From Nitrosomonadales bacterium (GTDB taxonomy: Bacteria > Pseudomonadota > Gammaproteobacteria > Burkholderiales > Gallionellaceae): a DNA stretch of 56,442 nucleotides. The stretch covers positions 1 to 56,442 of the forward strand of contig JACQFX010000008.1 of NCBI GenBank assembly GCA_016199835.1, read 5' to 3'. The notes under the pieces are model-generated. The model was not told the DNA's origin. It was given only the letters and a program-made list of their open reading frames with translations, and ran no database searches. The position numbers were made by a program, and so were the translations under genes. Positions 8,912-16,642 of this stretch are shown one piece after another. Within the stretch, counting starts at the first letter, position 1. Each line of letters opens with the position of its first letter.

Positions 8912-9679
8912 ATGCTTCCGGCAATGTCCTTATCCTGGTTCTTCACCAACCTGATCGGCGCGTTCCTGCTTCCCCCGCTCAATCTACTGCTGCTGTGCTG
9001 CATAGGGCTATTGCTCTGGCACAAACGGCCACGCATGGCGCGCATGCTGATCACGGCATCGCTCATGCTACTGTGGATCTGCGCCACGCCTTACGTCGCG
9101 CAAAGTGCGCTGCAAAGTCTGGAGGGCGAGCCCGTGGCGCTCGACATCAAAACGCAAAAGGCCGATGCCATCGTCGTGCTGGGCGGCGGCACGTATTTCC
9201 ATGCGCCGGAATATGGCGCAGATACCGTGAGCGAAGCCTCATTGGCACGCTTGCGCTACGCCGCAAAGCTGCAACGCGAAACCGGCAAGCCGGTGCTGGT
9301 CACGGGTGGCAAGCCGCTGGGCAACGAGCGCTCCGAAGCGCAGCAGATGAAGTCCGTGCTGGAACAGGAATTCAAGGTTCCGGTGCAATGGACGGAAGAT
9401 GCTTCCGACAACACGCTGGAGAACGCGCGCTACAGTTATCGGCTATTGCATGAGGCCGGGATCAAGCGCATCTATCTGGTCACCCACGCCTGGCACATGC
9501 CGCGCTCGGTCATGGCGTTCCGCGCCGCCGGCTTCGAGGTCGTGCCCGCCCCGACTGCCTACACCACCCATTACCGCACAGACATATTCAGTTTCCTTCC
9601 AGGCGCCGGAGCCTTGCATGACAGCAGGATTTTCATGCACGAAATGATCGGGCTGCTGTGGTATCGGTTAAAATCCTGA
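8912..9679 (+). CDS. YdcF/ElyC-family membrane protein (DUF218)
   Basis: A 255-aa protein with two N-terminal membrane helices (about residues 10-35 and 42-62) followed by a DUF218 domain. The domain shows DAIVVLGGGTYF, the LRYAAKLQRETGKPVLVTGGKP strand-helix pattern, ASDNTLENARYSY and YLVTHAWHMPRSVMAFRAAG. E. coli ElyC of this family affects undecaprenyl-phosphate recycling and peptidoglycan assembly at low temperature. It is transcribed divergently from the glycan operon, with 148 bp between them. ATG 8912 is used; ATG 8924 is a possible alternative. Confidence 0.82.
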   Translation: MLPAMSLSWFFTNLIGAFLLPPLNLLLLCCIGLLLWHKRPRMARMLITASLMLLWICATPYVAQSALQSLEGEPVALDIKTQKADAIVVLGGGTYFHAPEYGADTVSEASLARLRYAAKLQRETGKPVLVTGGKPLGNERSEAQQMKSVLEQEFKVPVQWTEDASDNTLENARYSYRLLHEAGIKRIYLVTHAWHMPRSVMAFRAAGFEVVPAPTAYTTHYRTDIFSFLPGAGALHDSRIFMHEMIGLLWYRLKS

Positions 9680-9713
9680 ACCATTAGCTGGCGTAATTTA
9701 TGAAATTTTCACC

Positions 9714-9757
9714 GTAGGGCGGGCTTTGCCCGCCGCGTCGGGCGTAGCCCGACCTAC
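9714..9757. repeat. REP-like cruciform repeat, copy A
   Basis: A 44-bp palindromic unit made of two small hairpins (GGGCGGGC ttt GCCCGCC and TCGGGC gta GCCCGA) enclosed by GTAGG and CCTAC ends. A related, longer copy sits at 14657-14712. Both lie just after a stop codon in intergenic DNA, which is the usual place for REP/BIME-type elements. The gene-free stretch 9680-9789 holds nothing else that I can see. Confidence 0.8.
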
Positions 9758-9789
9758 AAAAACCGACACAAAAATCACGGGGCATTCAA

Positions 9790-10206
9790 ATGAAAGCACG
9801 CGTCAAATGGGTGGAGCAGGTTTCCTTTCTCGGCGAATCCGAAAGCGGCCATGCCGTGTTGATGGACGGCTCACCGGCAGCGGGCGGGCGCAACCTCGGG
9901 CCGCGCCCGATGGAAATGCTGCTGCTGGGCGCAGGCGGCTGCACCAGCTTCGACGTGATCTCCATCCTGAAAAAAAGCCGTCAGGCAGTTTCGGATTGCT
10001 ACGTGGAACTGAGCGCGGAGCGCGCCGAAGAAGACCCCAAAGTATTCACCAGAATCCACATGCATTTCGTGGTGACCGGCAAGGACATCAAGCCTGAAGT
10101 AGTCGAGCGCGCCATCAAACTGTCTGCGGAAAAATATTGCTCGGCATCCATCATGCTGGGCAAGACGGCTGAGGTCACGCATGACTTTGAGGTGGTGCAG
10201 GAGTAA
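9790..10206 (+). CDS. OsmC-family peroxiredoxin-like protein
   Basis: A 138-aa protein of the OsmC/Ohr superfamily, which reduces organic hydroperoxides or acts on related thiol chemistry in the cytosol. Both family cysteines are present: LLLGAGGCTSFDVISILKK (first) and KYCSASIML (second), with the substrate-side arginine/glutamate region PRPMEMLLLG before the first. It resembles the YhfA-type subgroup rather than Ohr. It stands alone between two repeat elements. Confidence 0.88.
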   Translation: MKARVKWVEQVSFLGESESGHAVLMDGSPAAGGRNLGPRPMEMLLLGAGGCTSFDVISILKKSRQAVSDCYVELSAERAEEDPKVFTRIHMHFVVTGKDIKPEVVERAIKLSAEKYCSASIMLGKTAEVTHDFEVVQE

Positions 10207-10215
10207 TTTCAATCA

Positions 10216-10301
10216 CGTCATTCCCGCGCAGGCGGGAATCCAGCAAGACAAAAATGCATTTTGTTTAAACCCACTGGATTCCCGCCTGCGCGGGAATGAC
10301 G
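10216..10301. repeat. Pair of 28-bp inverted repeats between osmC-like and coq7
   Basis: CGTCATTCCCGCGCAGGCGG... (10216-10243) is repeated perfectly in inverted orientation at 10274-10301, with a 30-bp AT-rich spacer. Each arm is itself a hairpin (TTCCCGC gcag GCGGGAA). Elements of this sequence are common, mobile-looking repeats in betaproteobacterial genomes. Here the unit separates two convergent genes and could serve as a bidirectional terminator. Confidence 0.85.
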
Positions 10302-10305
10302 AACA

Positions 10306-10932
10306 CTAAACCCAATACGCCGTATGCGTCAGCACCTTGGAGCTGGCCTGCATCGCCAGTTTCACCGGCTGCGGCAGTTCCGCGCCGCCCAGTTGTTTTG
10401 CCATATTGGAATGGTTGGTCTCGTCCACATACATCTGCAACACTACCGCGCGACTCTTCTCGTCCTGTTGCGGCAAACGCGCCAGATGTTCTTGCAGATG
10501 CCCGCCGACCTGATGTTCGGTCTCGGCGAGAAAACCCAGATTCCACTTATCGCCCAGCAATCCGGCGAATGCGCCCAGCGCCAGCGAGCCGGTGTACCAG
10601 ACCGGATTGAGCACGCTCAGATGACCGCCCAGTTCGTGCACGCGCCGCGAAGTCCAAGCCAGATGCTCGGTCTCTTCCTGCGCGGCCTGCTGTAACTTCT
10701 GCTGCACCACGGGATCGCGCGCGGTCAGCGCCTGGCCCTGATATAAAGCCTGCGCGCAAATCTCGCCGCTGTGATTGATACGCATCAGCGAAGCTGAAAG
10801 CTTTTTCTCGTCCTCGCTCAGCGCAGCCTCCGGCAGGTTCGCATCCGGATAAGGGCGCATGCTTTGCGCCTTGCTGAACAAGGTGCGCAAGCCCTTATCG
10901 AATTCCACGATCAGATTATCCAGGTTCAGCAT
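10306..10932 (-). CDS. coq7: Demethoxyubiquinone hydroxylase Coq7
   Basis: A 208-aa di-iron carboxylate hydroxylase that performs the 6-hydroxylation step of ubiquinone synthesis with O2 at the inner membrane. The ligand motifs are present: RINHSGEICA (first Glu), EETEHLAW (ExxH), TEHQVGGHLQEHL, and YVDETNHSNMAKQLGG (second ExxH-type). ATG 10932 follows a GAGGAG site and lies 11 bp after the RelE-like toxin stop, so coq7 may be read from the toxin-antitoxin promoter. Confidence 0.93.
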   Translation of the reverse strand: MLNLDNLIVEFDKGLRTLFSKAQSMRPYPDANLPEAALSEDEKKLSASLMRINHSGEICAQALYQGQALTARDPVVQQKLQQAAQEETEHLAWTSRRVHELGGHLSVLNPVWYTGSLALGAFAGLLGDKWNLGFLAETEHQVGGHLQEHLARLPQQDEKSRAVVLQMYVDETNHSNMAKQLGGAELPQPVKLAMQASSKVLTHTAYWV

Positions 10933-10943
10933 GGCAACTCCTC

Positions 10944-11222
10944 TCACACCCGCTTCAGATTGCGATAAAAATTTTCGTGCGTCCCCACCAGCAGCAATGT
11001 CCGCGTTTTCGGGTCAAACTCATAAGCCAACAAAAACTGCTGTTTCACACAATCAAATTTGTAAACATACACGCCCGCCAGATCACCTTTCTTCGCATCC
11101 CCGCTGGAGGGATCTCGCACAATGTCCGCCACTGCCTGATCAACAGCGTCTTTCTGATTACTGTGCAATTTTTTATAGGCACGCAAAAAGACATTGGTCT
11201 GCTGAACAATAATTTTAGCCAT
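10944..11222 (-). CDS. RelE/ParE-superfamily toxin
   Basis: A 92-aa protein with the compact RelE/ParE layout: two helices (FLRAYKKLHSNQKDAVDQAVADIVRDP) followed by a small beta sheet (GVYVYKFDCVKQQFLLAYEFDPKTRTLLLVGTHENFY). The C-terminal HENFYRNLKR matches the ribosome- or gyrase-acting toxin fold, with the GTHENFYR end most like RelE-type mRNA interferases. The antitoxin gene lies 39 bp upstream. Whether it cuts mRNA or targets gyrase cannot be told from sequence alone. Confidence 0.78.
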   Translation of the reverse strand: MAKIIVQQTNVFLRAYKKLHSNQKDAVDQAVADIVRDPSSGDAKKGDLAGVYVYKFDCVKQQFLLAYEFDPKTRTLLLVGTHENFYRNLKRV

Positions 11223-11261
11223 GATGGGGTTGTATACACCGCACCAGAATAGCCGTCCGCA

Positions 11262-11486
11262 TCAGCGCAGTTGCCCCGGTACAAAAGGCGAACGTTGCGT
11301 CTTGTCTTCAGCCCTCGCAATTAACAGATCGCGAATAAACTCTGTGGGCAGATCCGGGTTGTCCAGTGCCGCCTTGCCCACCTTCGCCCAAAACTCCAAT
11401 TGTCCCGCAATCGTGCGGCACTCACCTTTTGACGCAAGCTTGGCTTGCTCATAAAGCTCATCCTCTATACGTACCGGCATGCCCAT
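11262..11486 (-). CDS. ParD-like antitoxin
   Basis: A 74-aa protein opening with MPVRIEDELYEQAKLASKGECRTIAGQLEFWAKVGKAAL, the ribbon-helix-helix pattern of ParD/ParD-like antitoxins. Its C-terminal part is polar (ARAEDKTQRSPFVPGQLR) and could wrap around the toxin. It precedes the RelE/ParE-like gene in the same direction, the usual antitoxin-first order. The ATG at 11486 follows a good AAGGAG site. Confidence 0.75.
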   Translation of the reverse strand: MGMPVRIEDELYEQAKLASKGECRTIAGQLEFWAKVGKAALDNPDLPTEFIRDLLIARAEDKTQRSPFVPGQLR

Positions 11487-11606
11487 GACTTTCTCCTTGC
11501 TACTTTTGTAGCAATCCTAATCAATGCCTAGGGTGCAAGTCAAATCATTTCGGGCGTAGAATCACAGCCTGCCCAATGCAATCCTGGGATAAAGAAGGGA
11601 CATACC

Positions 11607-11837
11607 ATGGAACAAATCGTCAACCTGCATATAGAAAAACTTCCAGAGGGCGTATTTCTGGCCGTATCTGATGACATACCCGGACTGGTGGCACAAGGCC
11701 GCACATTGCAGGAAACCTTGGAAATTGCCCGCGACATAGCAAAAAAACTGATTGAAGCGCGCGCAGAACGCGAAGGCATGCCGCATCTGGCACCAGTCAA
11801 AGAACATTTTGATTACCCGCTCGTCGTAGGCGCGTAA
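11607..11837 (+). CDS. hicB: HicB/DUF1902-like antitoxin
   Basis: A 76-aa protein whose N-terminal strand region (VNLHIEKLPEGVFLAVSDDIPGLVAQGRTLQETLEIARDIAKKLIEA) is the partly degraded RNase H-like fold of HicB antitoxins. No separate DNA-binding domain follows, so it belongs to the short HicB type. The hicA toxin starts 4 bp after its stop, so the pair is co-translated. It is divergent from the ParD/RelE module, with 120 bp between them. Confidence 0.82.
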   Translation: MEQIVNLHIEKLPEGVFLAVSDDIPGLVAQGRTLQETLEIARDIAKKLIEARAEREGMPHLAPVKEHFDYPLVVGA

Positions 11838-11841
11838 CACC

Positions 11842-12063
11842 ATGGGCCGCCTTGCGGGCTTCAAATACCGGGAAATCGTCAAACGCCTCAAGCAATTTGG
11901 TTTTGAATTCGACCGCCAGGCGGCGGGCTCGCACGAAATCTGGTTCAATAAAAACACCCGCTGTTACACCACTATCCCGAATCATTCAGGCGACATGCCA
12001 GAAGGAACATTGCGCGCCATTCTCAAGCAAGCCGGAATCACACCAGACGAATTTCTTCGTTAA
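11842..12063 (+). CDS. hicA: HicA-family mRNA interferase toxin
   Basis: A 73-aa double-stranded-RNA-binding-like toxin. The pattern YREIVKRLKQFGFEFDRQAAGSHEIWFN carries the catalytic histidine in the conserved GSH motif, followed by TTIPNHSGDMPEGTLRAILKQAGI, which ends as in family members. HicA cleaves mRNA and is neutralised by HicB. Here hicB comes first, the less common order. The ATG at 11842 lies 4 bp after the hicB stop. Confidence 0.88.
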   Translation: MGRLAGFKYREIVKRLKQFGFEFDRQAAGSHEIWFNKNTRCYTTIPNHSGDMPEGTLRAILKQAGITPDEFLR

Positions 12064-12227
12064 CGACTCACAATTTGAGACCTGTTGCAAAAATACCACA
12101 AACCCGTTTTATTCCTTGCATCCGCCTCCATCGCCCTGCCAGAATGCGCCCTGACTTCTCGCGGGGCTTACGAGCCTTGAGGGGTTTACAGGGGAAACCC
12201 GCTTAAAATAACTTTAGGAGAATCTTA

Positions 12228-13292
12228 ATGAAGAAGAGTCTTATCGCTTTGGCAGTTGCTGGCGCATTCGTTGCACCGGCTGCATTTGCAGACACAACCG
12301 TATATGGCGTAGTTGACGCTGCAATAGCTAGCGTATCCGGTACTGGCGAGCGCAGCCAGACCCTGGCTGTTTCCGGTGGCTTGGCCTCTTCCCGTCTGGG
12401 CGTGAAGGGTTCCGAAGATCTGGGTGGCGGCCTGACGGCTGTATACCAGGCTGAATTCTCTCTGGATAGCCAGGACAACAGCGGCATCGGTGGTGCCCGT
12501 CAAAAACTGCTCGGCGTAGCTGGCAGCTTCGGTACCGTTGCTACCGGCTATCTGCAAACTGCTGGTTGGGACTTCAGCAACAAGTTCGACCCGACAGCCG
12601 GTTCTTCCGTGTCTTCTATGCAGAACATGAACGCCGGCAACTTCCTGCTCGGTCAAAAGGGTGGTGCCGAACGCGCTCAGCGCGCTCTGGCTTACATCTC
12701 GCCTAACATGGAAGGCTTCACCGTTGCCGTGAACCATGTAACAGCGCTTTCTGGAACAGGCAATCTGGGCTTGGCCTCGGCCACTCCCGATGCCAACGTG
12801 ACTGCCAACCTGTTCGCAGCCAACTACGAAGCCGGTCCTCTGGCTGTCGGTGGCGTGTATGGCAAAACCAGCAATCCTGTCAGCACCAACAACGACCGTA
12901 CCGACTACGCTCTGGGCGCTTCCTATGACGTGGGCGCAGCCAAGCTGTTCGGCACCTATCAGTCCACCAAGCTGGATGCAACTGGCGCTAACGGTAACAA
13001 CAACAAGCTGTATTCCATCAGCGGCGTGATCCCGGCTGGTCCTGGCGCAGCAGTATTGAGCTATGCCAAGTCCACTATCGGCACTGACACCAGCGGCAAC
13101 AGCAATGGTTCCGGCTACACAGCTGCTTATCTGTACACCCTGTCCAAGACAGCTACGGCCTATGCTGCTTACGCGCACACCAGCAACAGCTCTAACGCCA
13201 CTTACACTGTGGACAACAACGCTGTTGGTGCCAACCTGACCGCCGGTGGCTCTTCCAGCATCGTGGCTCTGGGTCTGAAGAAGTCCTTCTAA
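12228..13292 (+). CDS. Trimeric Gram-negative porin (betaproteobacterial type)
   Basis: A 354-aa outer-membrane beta-barrel protein. It begins with a signal peptide (MKKSLIALAVAGAFVAPAAFA, cleavage before DTTVYG) and ends with LKKSF, the terminal aromatic signature recognised by the BAM complex. Typical porin segments are present: TTVYGVVDAAIA, SRLGVKGSEDLGGGLTAVYQAEFSLD, a long loop and many alternating strands. A strong TAGGAG ribosome site lies upstream and a perfect terminator follows. The gene is isolated and looks highly expressed. The 164-bp upstream region has a possible weak promoter (TTGCAA, 16 bp, TTTTAT near 12084). Confidence 0.92.
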   Translation: MKKSLIALAVAGAFVAPAAFADTTVYGVVDAAIASVSGTGERSQTLAVSGGLASSRLGVKGSEDLGGGLTAVYQAEFSLDSQDNSGIGGARQKLLGVAGSFGTVATGYLQTAGWDFSNKFDPTAGSSVSSMQNMNAGNFLLGQKGGAERAQRALAYISPNMEGFTVAVNHVTALSGTGNLGLASATPDANVTANLFAANYEAGPLAVGGVYGKTSNPVSTNNDRTDYALGASYDVGAAKLFGTYQSTKLDATGANGNNNKLYSISGVIPAGPGAAVLSYAKSTIGTDTSGNSNGSGYTAAYLYTLSKTATAYAAYAHTSNSSNATYTVDNNAVGANLTAGGSSSIVALGLKKSF

Positions 13293-13333
13293 TTGCCTGC
13301 CCTCCTCGCGGGGGTAAATCAATGGAAGCTAAA

Positions 13334-13360
13334 ACGGGCACCTTCGGGTGCCCGTTTTTT
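13334..13360 (+). terminator. Terminator of the porin gene
   Basis: Stem ACGGGCACC / GGTGCCCGT with a short TTCG-type loop, followed by T6, 42 bp downstream of the porin stop. The A4 before the stem would allow some function on the minus strand as well. Confidence 0.92.
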
Positions 13361-13451
13361 ATTTGCCTGCACCAACAGCGATGTCGCTTCGAATAGTTGC
13401 AAATGCAAAGGGGAAAAGCTTAGACTTGGTCATAAATAAAGGAGACTAAAC

Positions 13452-13841
13452 ATGGGCGTCACCTATGCAGACCTGAGATTAGCCAATGATGCGCGCGAGG
13501 ATCTGGAAGAAATAGACGCAAGCGCAGTCGTAGATACCGGCACATTGCACCTATGCATTCCCGAACACATAGCAATGCAATTGCAACTCAAAGCAAGGTC
13601 GCAGCGTGAAGTGCAAACTGCAGATGGAAAATCTCATATGGTGGACTATGTTTCTCCGGTAAGAATCTCCCTGCTGGGCCGAGAATGCGTAACCGGTGCA
13701 CTGGTGATCGGCAATCAGGTATTGCTGGGAGCAATCCCGATGGAAGATATGGATTTGATTATCGAACCTGCCCGGCTGCGTGTAAGCGTAAATCCATTGA
13801 GTCCGAATATTCCGCTATCTCTGGCCAAGGGAATCAATTAA
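13452..13841 (+). CDS. Clan AA (retropepsin-like) aspartic protease
   Basis: A 129-aa single-lobe aspartic protease-like protein. ASAVVDTGTLHLCIPE holds the catalytic DTG, and the later hydrophobic strand GALVIGNQVLLGAIPMEDMDLII supplies the psi-loop of the fold. Such small proteins form dimers with one Asp from each subunit; cellular substrates are mostly unknown. An AAAGGAG site precedes the ATG. It is flanked by the porin and a Uma2 gene in the accessory part of the window. Confidence 0.78.
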   Translation: MGVTYADLRLANDAREDLEEIDASAVVDTGTLHLCIPEHIAMQLQLKARSQREVQTADGKSHMVDYVSPVRISLLGRECVTGALVIGNQVLLGAIPMEDMDLIIEPARLRVSVNPLSPNIPLSLAKGIN

Positions 13842-13975
13842 CCCGGCAGGGCAGCTCCCCGCAGTGACGCGCTTGCCTGCATGTATGACATAATGGCTCG
13901 CGCGTAAGCCTCGAGCTACCCGCTTACAATCCGCCTACTAATAACCACTCAGGTTTTTCAGAAAATGATGGAGGC

Positions 13976-14629
13976 ATGATGAGCAACCCCATGTTGTCTA
14001 AACTGAGCGAACAAGAATACCTGCATGGTGAATTGTCCAGCGAGATTCGCCACGAATATGTTGATGGCGAAGTCTATGCCATGGCAGGCGCTGGCGAAGC
14101 ACACAATCTGATTGCGGGGAATATTTTTGCCAAGTTGCGCGACTTCGTGCGTGGCGGCTCATGCCGCGTATTTATCTCCGATATGAAACTGCATGTGCAA
14201 ACGTGGAAAGCATATTACTACCCCGATATTCTGGTGACTTGCGACCCGACTGATAATCACAGCCATTTCAAGGAGCGCCCCAGCATGGTGGTGGAAGTGC
14301 TATCGCCCGGCACCGAGAGCACCGATCGCAGAGAGAAGATGTTAGCCTACCGCACCTTGTCCTCCCTGAAGGAATATGTGCTCGTCGCCACAGATAAACA
14401 GCAAGTCGAAATATATCGCCGCGACGAACATAACGAATGGCAACTCGCTGCCGTCCGCACGGACGAACCGCTATTTCTGGAGAGCGTTGGTGCCAGTCTT
14501 ATGCTGGATGAGATTTATGAGGACGTAAGGCTGGAACACCTGGCAAGAACTTCTAGGCGCGTCAGTGCCGAAAGCATGATGGCGAATGCCGAATTTGATG
14601 CCGCAGAGGACGATCCTGGTGCTTATTGA
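13976..14629 (+). CDS. Uma2-family (DUF820) putative endonuclease
   Basis: A 217-aa protein with the restriction-endonuclease-like core of the Uma2 family: YVDGEVYAMAGAGEAHNLI, then FISDMKLHV, YYPDILVTCDP (the acidic PD of the active site), SMVVEVLSPGTESTDRREKMLAYRTLSSLKEYVLV (E-x-L) and a late QQVEIYRR strand. These proteins are abundant in cyanobacteria and scattered in other bacteria, often in mobile regions; their role is not established. Two ATG codons stand at the start (13976, 13979), preceded by GGAGG. Confidence 0.85.
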   Translation: MMSNPMLSKLSEQEYLHGELSSEIRHEYVDGEVYAMAGAGEAHNLIAGNIFAKLRDFVRGGSCRVFISDMKLHVQTWKAYYYPDILVTCDPTDNHSHFKERPSMVVEVLSPGTESTDRREKMLAYRTLSSLKEYVLVATDKQQVEIYRRDEHNEWQLAAVRTDEPLFLESVGASLMLDEIYEDVRLEHLARTSRRVSAESMMANAEFDAAEDDPGAY

Positions 14630-14656
14630 GCTTTACGACAATCAAGTGATCTACCG

Positions 14657-14712
14657 GTAGGGCGGGCTTTACCCGCAAGGGGTAGCGCCGCGTCGGGCGT
14701 AGCCCGACCTAC
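14657..14712. repeat. REP-like cruciform repeat, copy B
   Basis: A 56-bp relative of the 9714-9757 repeat, with the same GTAGG/CCTAC ends and the same TCGGGC gta GCCCGA hairpin. The first hairpin differs (GCGGGCTTTACCCGC), and 12 extra bases (aaggggtagcgc) lie between the two parts. It is the first element of the 319-bp gene-free stretch 14630-14948; the rest of that stretch holds the NtrC/sigma-54 control region. Confidence 0.78.
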
Positions 14713-14766
14713 ATTATGTAATCCTCAATAAACTTGCGCGAGAAGAAATCCGTTCCTTTAAAAAGC

Positions 14767-14815
14767 CGCACCCGATAGGTGCAAACACGCGCAACACCCG
14801 CATGAAGTTGGTGCA
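14767..14815 (+). promoter_or_regulatory. Two candidate NtrC-binding sites upstream of the TorF-like porin
   Basis: Site 1 (14767-14783) reads CGCACCCGATAGGTGCA and fits the NtrC palindrome (GCACC, 5 bp, GGTGC) completely in its core. Site 2 (14799-14815) reads CGCATGAAGTTGGTGCA and keeps one perfect half-site. The centres are 32 bp apart, about three helical turns, so both face the same side of the DNA. They lie about 126 and 94 bp upstream of the start predicted for the sigma-54 promoter at 14875-14891, the arrangement of a classical NtrC enhancer. Confidence 0.65.
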
Positions 14816-14874
14816 ACATCGCCCCCCTCATTCCGCGCCAGCCTGCAACCTATTGTCCAGGCGCGATAATTTAG

Positions 14875-14891
14875 CTGGCACAGAACCTGCT
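14875..14891 (+). promoter_or_regulatory. Candidate sigma-54 (RpoN) promoter of the TorF-like porin
   Basis: CTGGCACAGAACCTGCT matches the -24/-12 consensus (TGGCACR, N4, TTGCW) at all but one position, including the invariant GG and GC with correct spacing. Transcription would start near 14901, about 48 nt before the ATG at 14949, whose ribosome site is GAAAGGAA. No comparable match was noticed in the other intergenic regions. Confidence 0.7.
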
Positions 14892-14948
14892 GTAGTAACA
14901 GTGCGGATATTTTTATCCCGTTCTCAACTACAACAGAAAGGAAACATC

Positions 14949-15734
14949 ATGCAAAAGAAACTGCTCGTGGCTGCTCTCGGAACACTGTTCACATTGCCTG
15001 TGCTGGCCGCTGACGCACCCGCTTCCCCCAACACGTTCACCAGCAATGTCAGCCTGGTCAGCGATTATCTCTATCGCGGCATTTCGCAAACCGGCCAGAA
15101 GCCCGCAATACAAGGCGGCTTCGACTATGCACATGCCAGCGGTTTCTATGCGGGCGTGTGGGGCTCCAGCATCAGCTGGATCAGTGATCTCGCCGTCGCA
15201 ACCAATGCTGGCGTGGAACTGGATACCTACCTGGGCTTCAAGAACAGTTTGGCCACGGATGTCGGCTATGACGTCGGCTTTCTGCGCTACAACTACCCCG
15301 GCACTTACGCTCCAGGCGCCACCAAGGCTGATACGGACGAAATCTATGGCGCCATTAGCTACAAGTGGTTAACCGCCAAATACTCTTACGCCCTGGGAGA
15401 TACCTTCGGAACCCCCAATGCCAAGGGCACCAGCTATTTTGATCTCAGCGCAAGCTATGCCGTGCCCGACACCGGCGTGACGCTGGGCGCGCATTATGGC
15501 AAGCAGACCTTTAAAGGATCGACTGCCGATGCGCTAAAAGCCACCACTATAGCCGGCGTCTCGCAAGACCCCACTTACTCCGACTACAAGCTGAGCGTCA
15601 CCAAGGATCTGAGCGGTTATGCATTGGGCCTGACCTACAGCAAATCCAACGCGAAGACAGGCGGTGTCTACACCGTTCTCGGCAAGGATCTGGGCCGTGG
15701 CACAGCTGTCGTATCGCTGAGCCGCACGTTCTGA
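14949..15734 (+). CDS. TorF-family putative porin
   Basis: A 261-aa outer-membrane protein with a signal peptide (MQKKLLVAALGTLFTLPVLA, cut before ADAP). The conserved start of the mature part is SNVSLVSDYLYRGISQTGQKPAIQGGFDYAHASGFYAGVWGSS, and the C-terminus is SLSRTF with the terminal Phe of BAM substrates. TorF-type porins are often found next to glnK-amtB in Proteobacteria. The probable NtrC/sigma-54 control seen here fits a role in uptake of nitrogen compounds under nitrogen limitation. ATG 14949 was chosen over the longer frame because it starts the signal peptide and has a ribosome site. Confidence 0.86.
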   Translation: MQKKLLVAALGTLFTLPVLAADAPASPNTFTSNVSLVSDYLYRGISQTGQKPAIQGGFDYAHASGFYAGVWGSSISWISDLAVATNAGVELDTYLGFKNSLATDVGYDVGFLRYNYPGTYAPGATKADTDEIYGAISYKWLTAKYSYALGDTFGTPNAKGTSYFDLSASYAVPDTGVTLGAHYGKQTFKGSTADALKATTIAGVSQDPTYSDYKLSVTKDLSGYALGLTYSKSNAKTGGVYTVLGKDLGRGTAVVSLSRTF

Positions 15735-15754
15735 TTTTATTCAGCGCAAACGCA

Positions 15755-15786
15755 CAAAGCCCCTCTGCGGAGGGGCTTTGTCTTTT
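15755..15786 (+). terminator. Terminator of the TorF-like porin gene
   Basis: Perfect 11-bp stem (CAAAGCCCCTC / GAGGGGCTTTG, loop TGCG) followed by TCTTTT, 20 bp past the stop. It lies between convergent genes, and trpC ends just beyond it. Confidence 0.88.
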
Positions 15787-15803
15787 ATCAACACCTGAGG
15801 TAT

Positions 15804-16592
15804 TCAGGCAAACAATCGCGCCAACTCCACCCCCGGCTCCGGCGCACGCATGAATGCTTCACCCACCAGGAATGCATGCACATCGTGTGTGCGCATCGAT
15901 GCTGCATCCTGCGGCGCGAGGATGCCGCTTTCCGTGACCACGATGCGCCCCTCGGGTATGCGTGGCAATAAGTCCAGCGTGGTTTGCAGGCTCACCTCGA
16001 AGGTGCGCAGGTTGCGATTGTTGATGCCGATGAGCGGCGTCGTGAGTTGCAGCGCAACTTCGAGTTCTTCGCCATCATGCACTTCCACCAGTACGGCCAT
16101 GCCCAGACTATGCGCCAGCGTTTCGAATTCCTGCATTTGCGCCAGACTTAGCGCAGCGGCGATCAGCAGGATGGCATCCGCACCCATCGCTCGCGCCTGA
16201 TATATCTGGTACACATCCACCATGAAATCCTTACGCAGCACGGGAATGGAACACGCGGCCCGCGCCTGCTTAAGATATTCCGCGTCGCCCTGAAAGAACT
16301 GTGCGTCGGTCAGCACGGACAGGCAGGCCGCACCGTGTTGGGCATAGCTCGCGGCAATCTCCGCCGGACGGAAATCTGCGCGCAGCACGCCTTTGCTCGG
16401 GCTGGCTTTTTTTATTTCGGCTATCACTGCGGGCTGGCCTGCCGCGATCTTGCTGCGAATCGCGCCGACGAAATCGCGCGCCGGTGCAGCTTGCGCGGCC
16501 TCATCGCGTATCTGGGGCAAGGGTTTGGCGGTAAGCGCCGCCGTCACTTCCTGCGCTTTGACCGCAAGAATTTTTTTCAGGATGTCGGACAT
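15804..16592 (-). CDS. trpC: Indole-3-glycerol phosphate synthase
   Basis: A 262-aa (beta/alpha)8 enzyme of tryptophan synthesis that converts carboxyphenylaminodeoxyribulose phosphate to indole-3-glycerol phosphate. It shows [18 protein letters not shown] (catalytic Lys), [72 protein letters not shown] and VTESGI. It is monofunctional: no TrpF domain is attached. It stands alone here with no trp gene beside it, followed upstream by mutY in the same direction. Confidence 0.96.
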   Translation of the reverse strand: MSDILKKILAVKAQEVTAALTAKPLPQIRDEAAQAAPARDFVGAIRSKIAAGQPAVIAEIKKASPSKGVLRADFRPAEIAASYAQHGAACLSVLTDAQFFQGDAEYLKQARAACSIPVLRKDFMVDVYQIYQARAMGADAILLIAAALSLAQMQEFETLAHSLGMAVLVEVHDGEELEVALQLTTPLIGINNRNLRTFEVSLQTTLDLLPRIPEGRIVVTESGILAPQDAASMRTHDVHAFLVGEAFMRAPEPGVELARLFA

Positions 16593-16642
16593 GTCGTTAT
16601 GAAATTATGGGGCGGCGCATTTTACCACTACGCACATCAACT

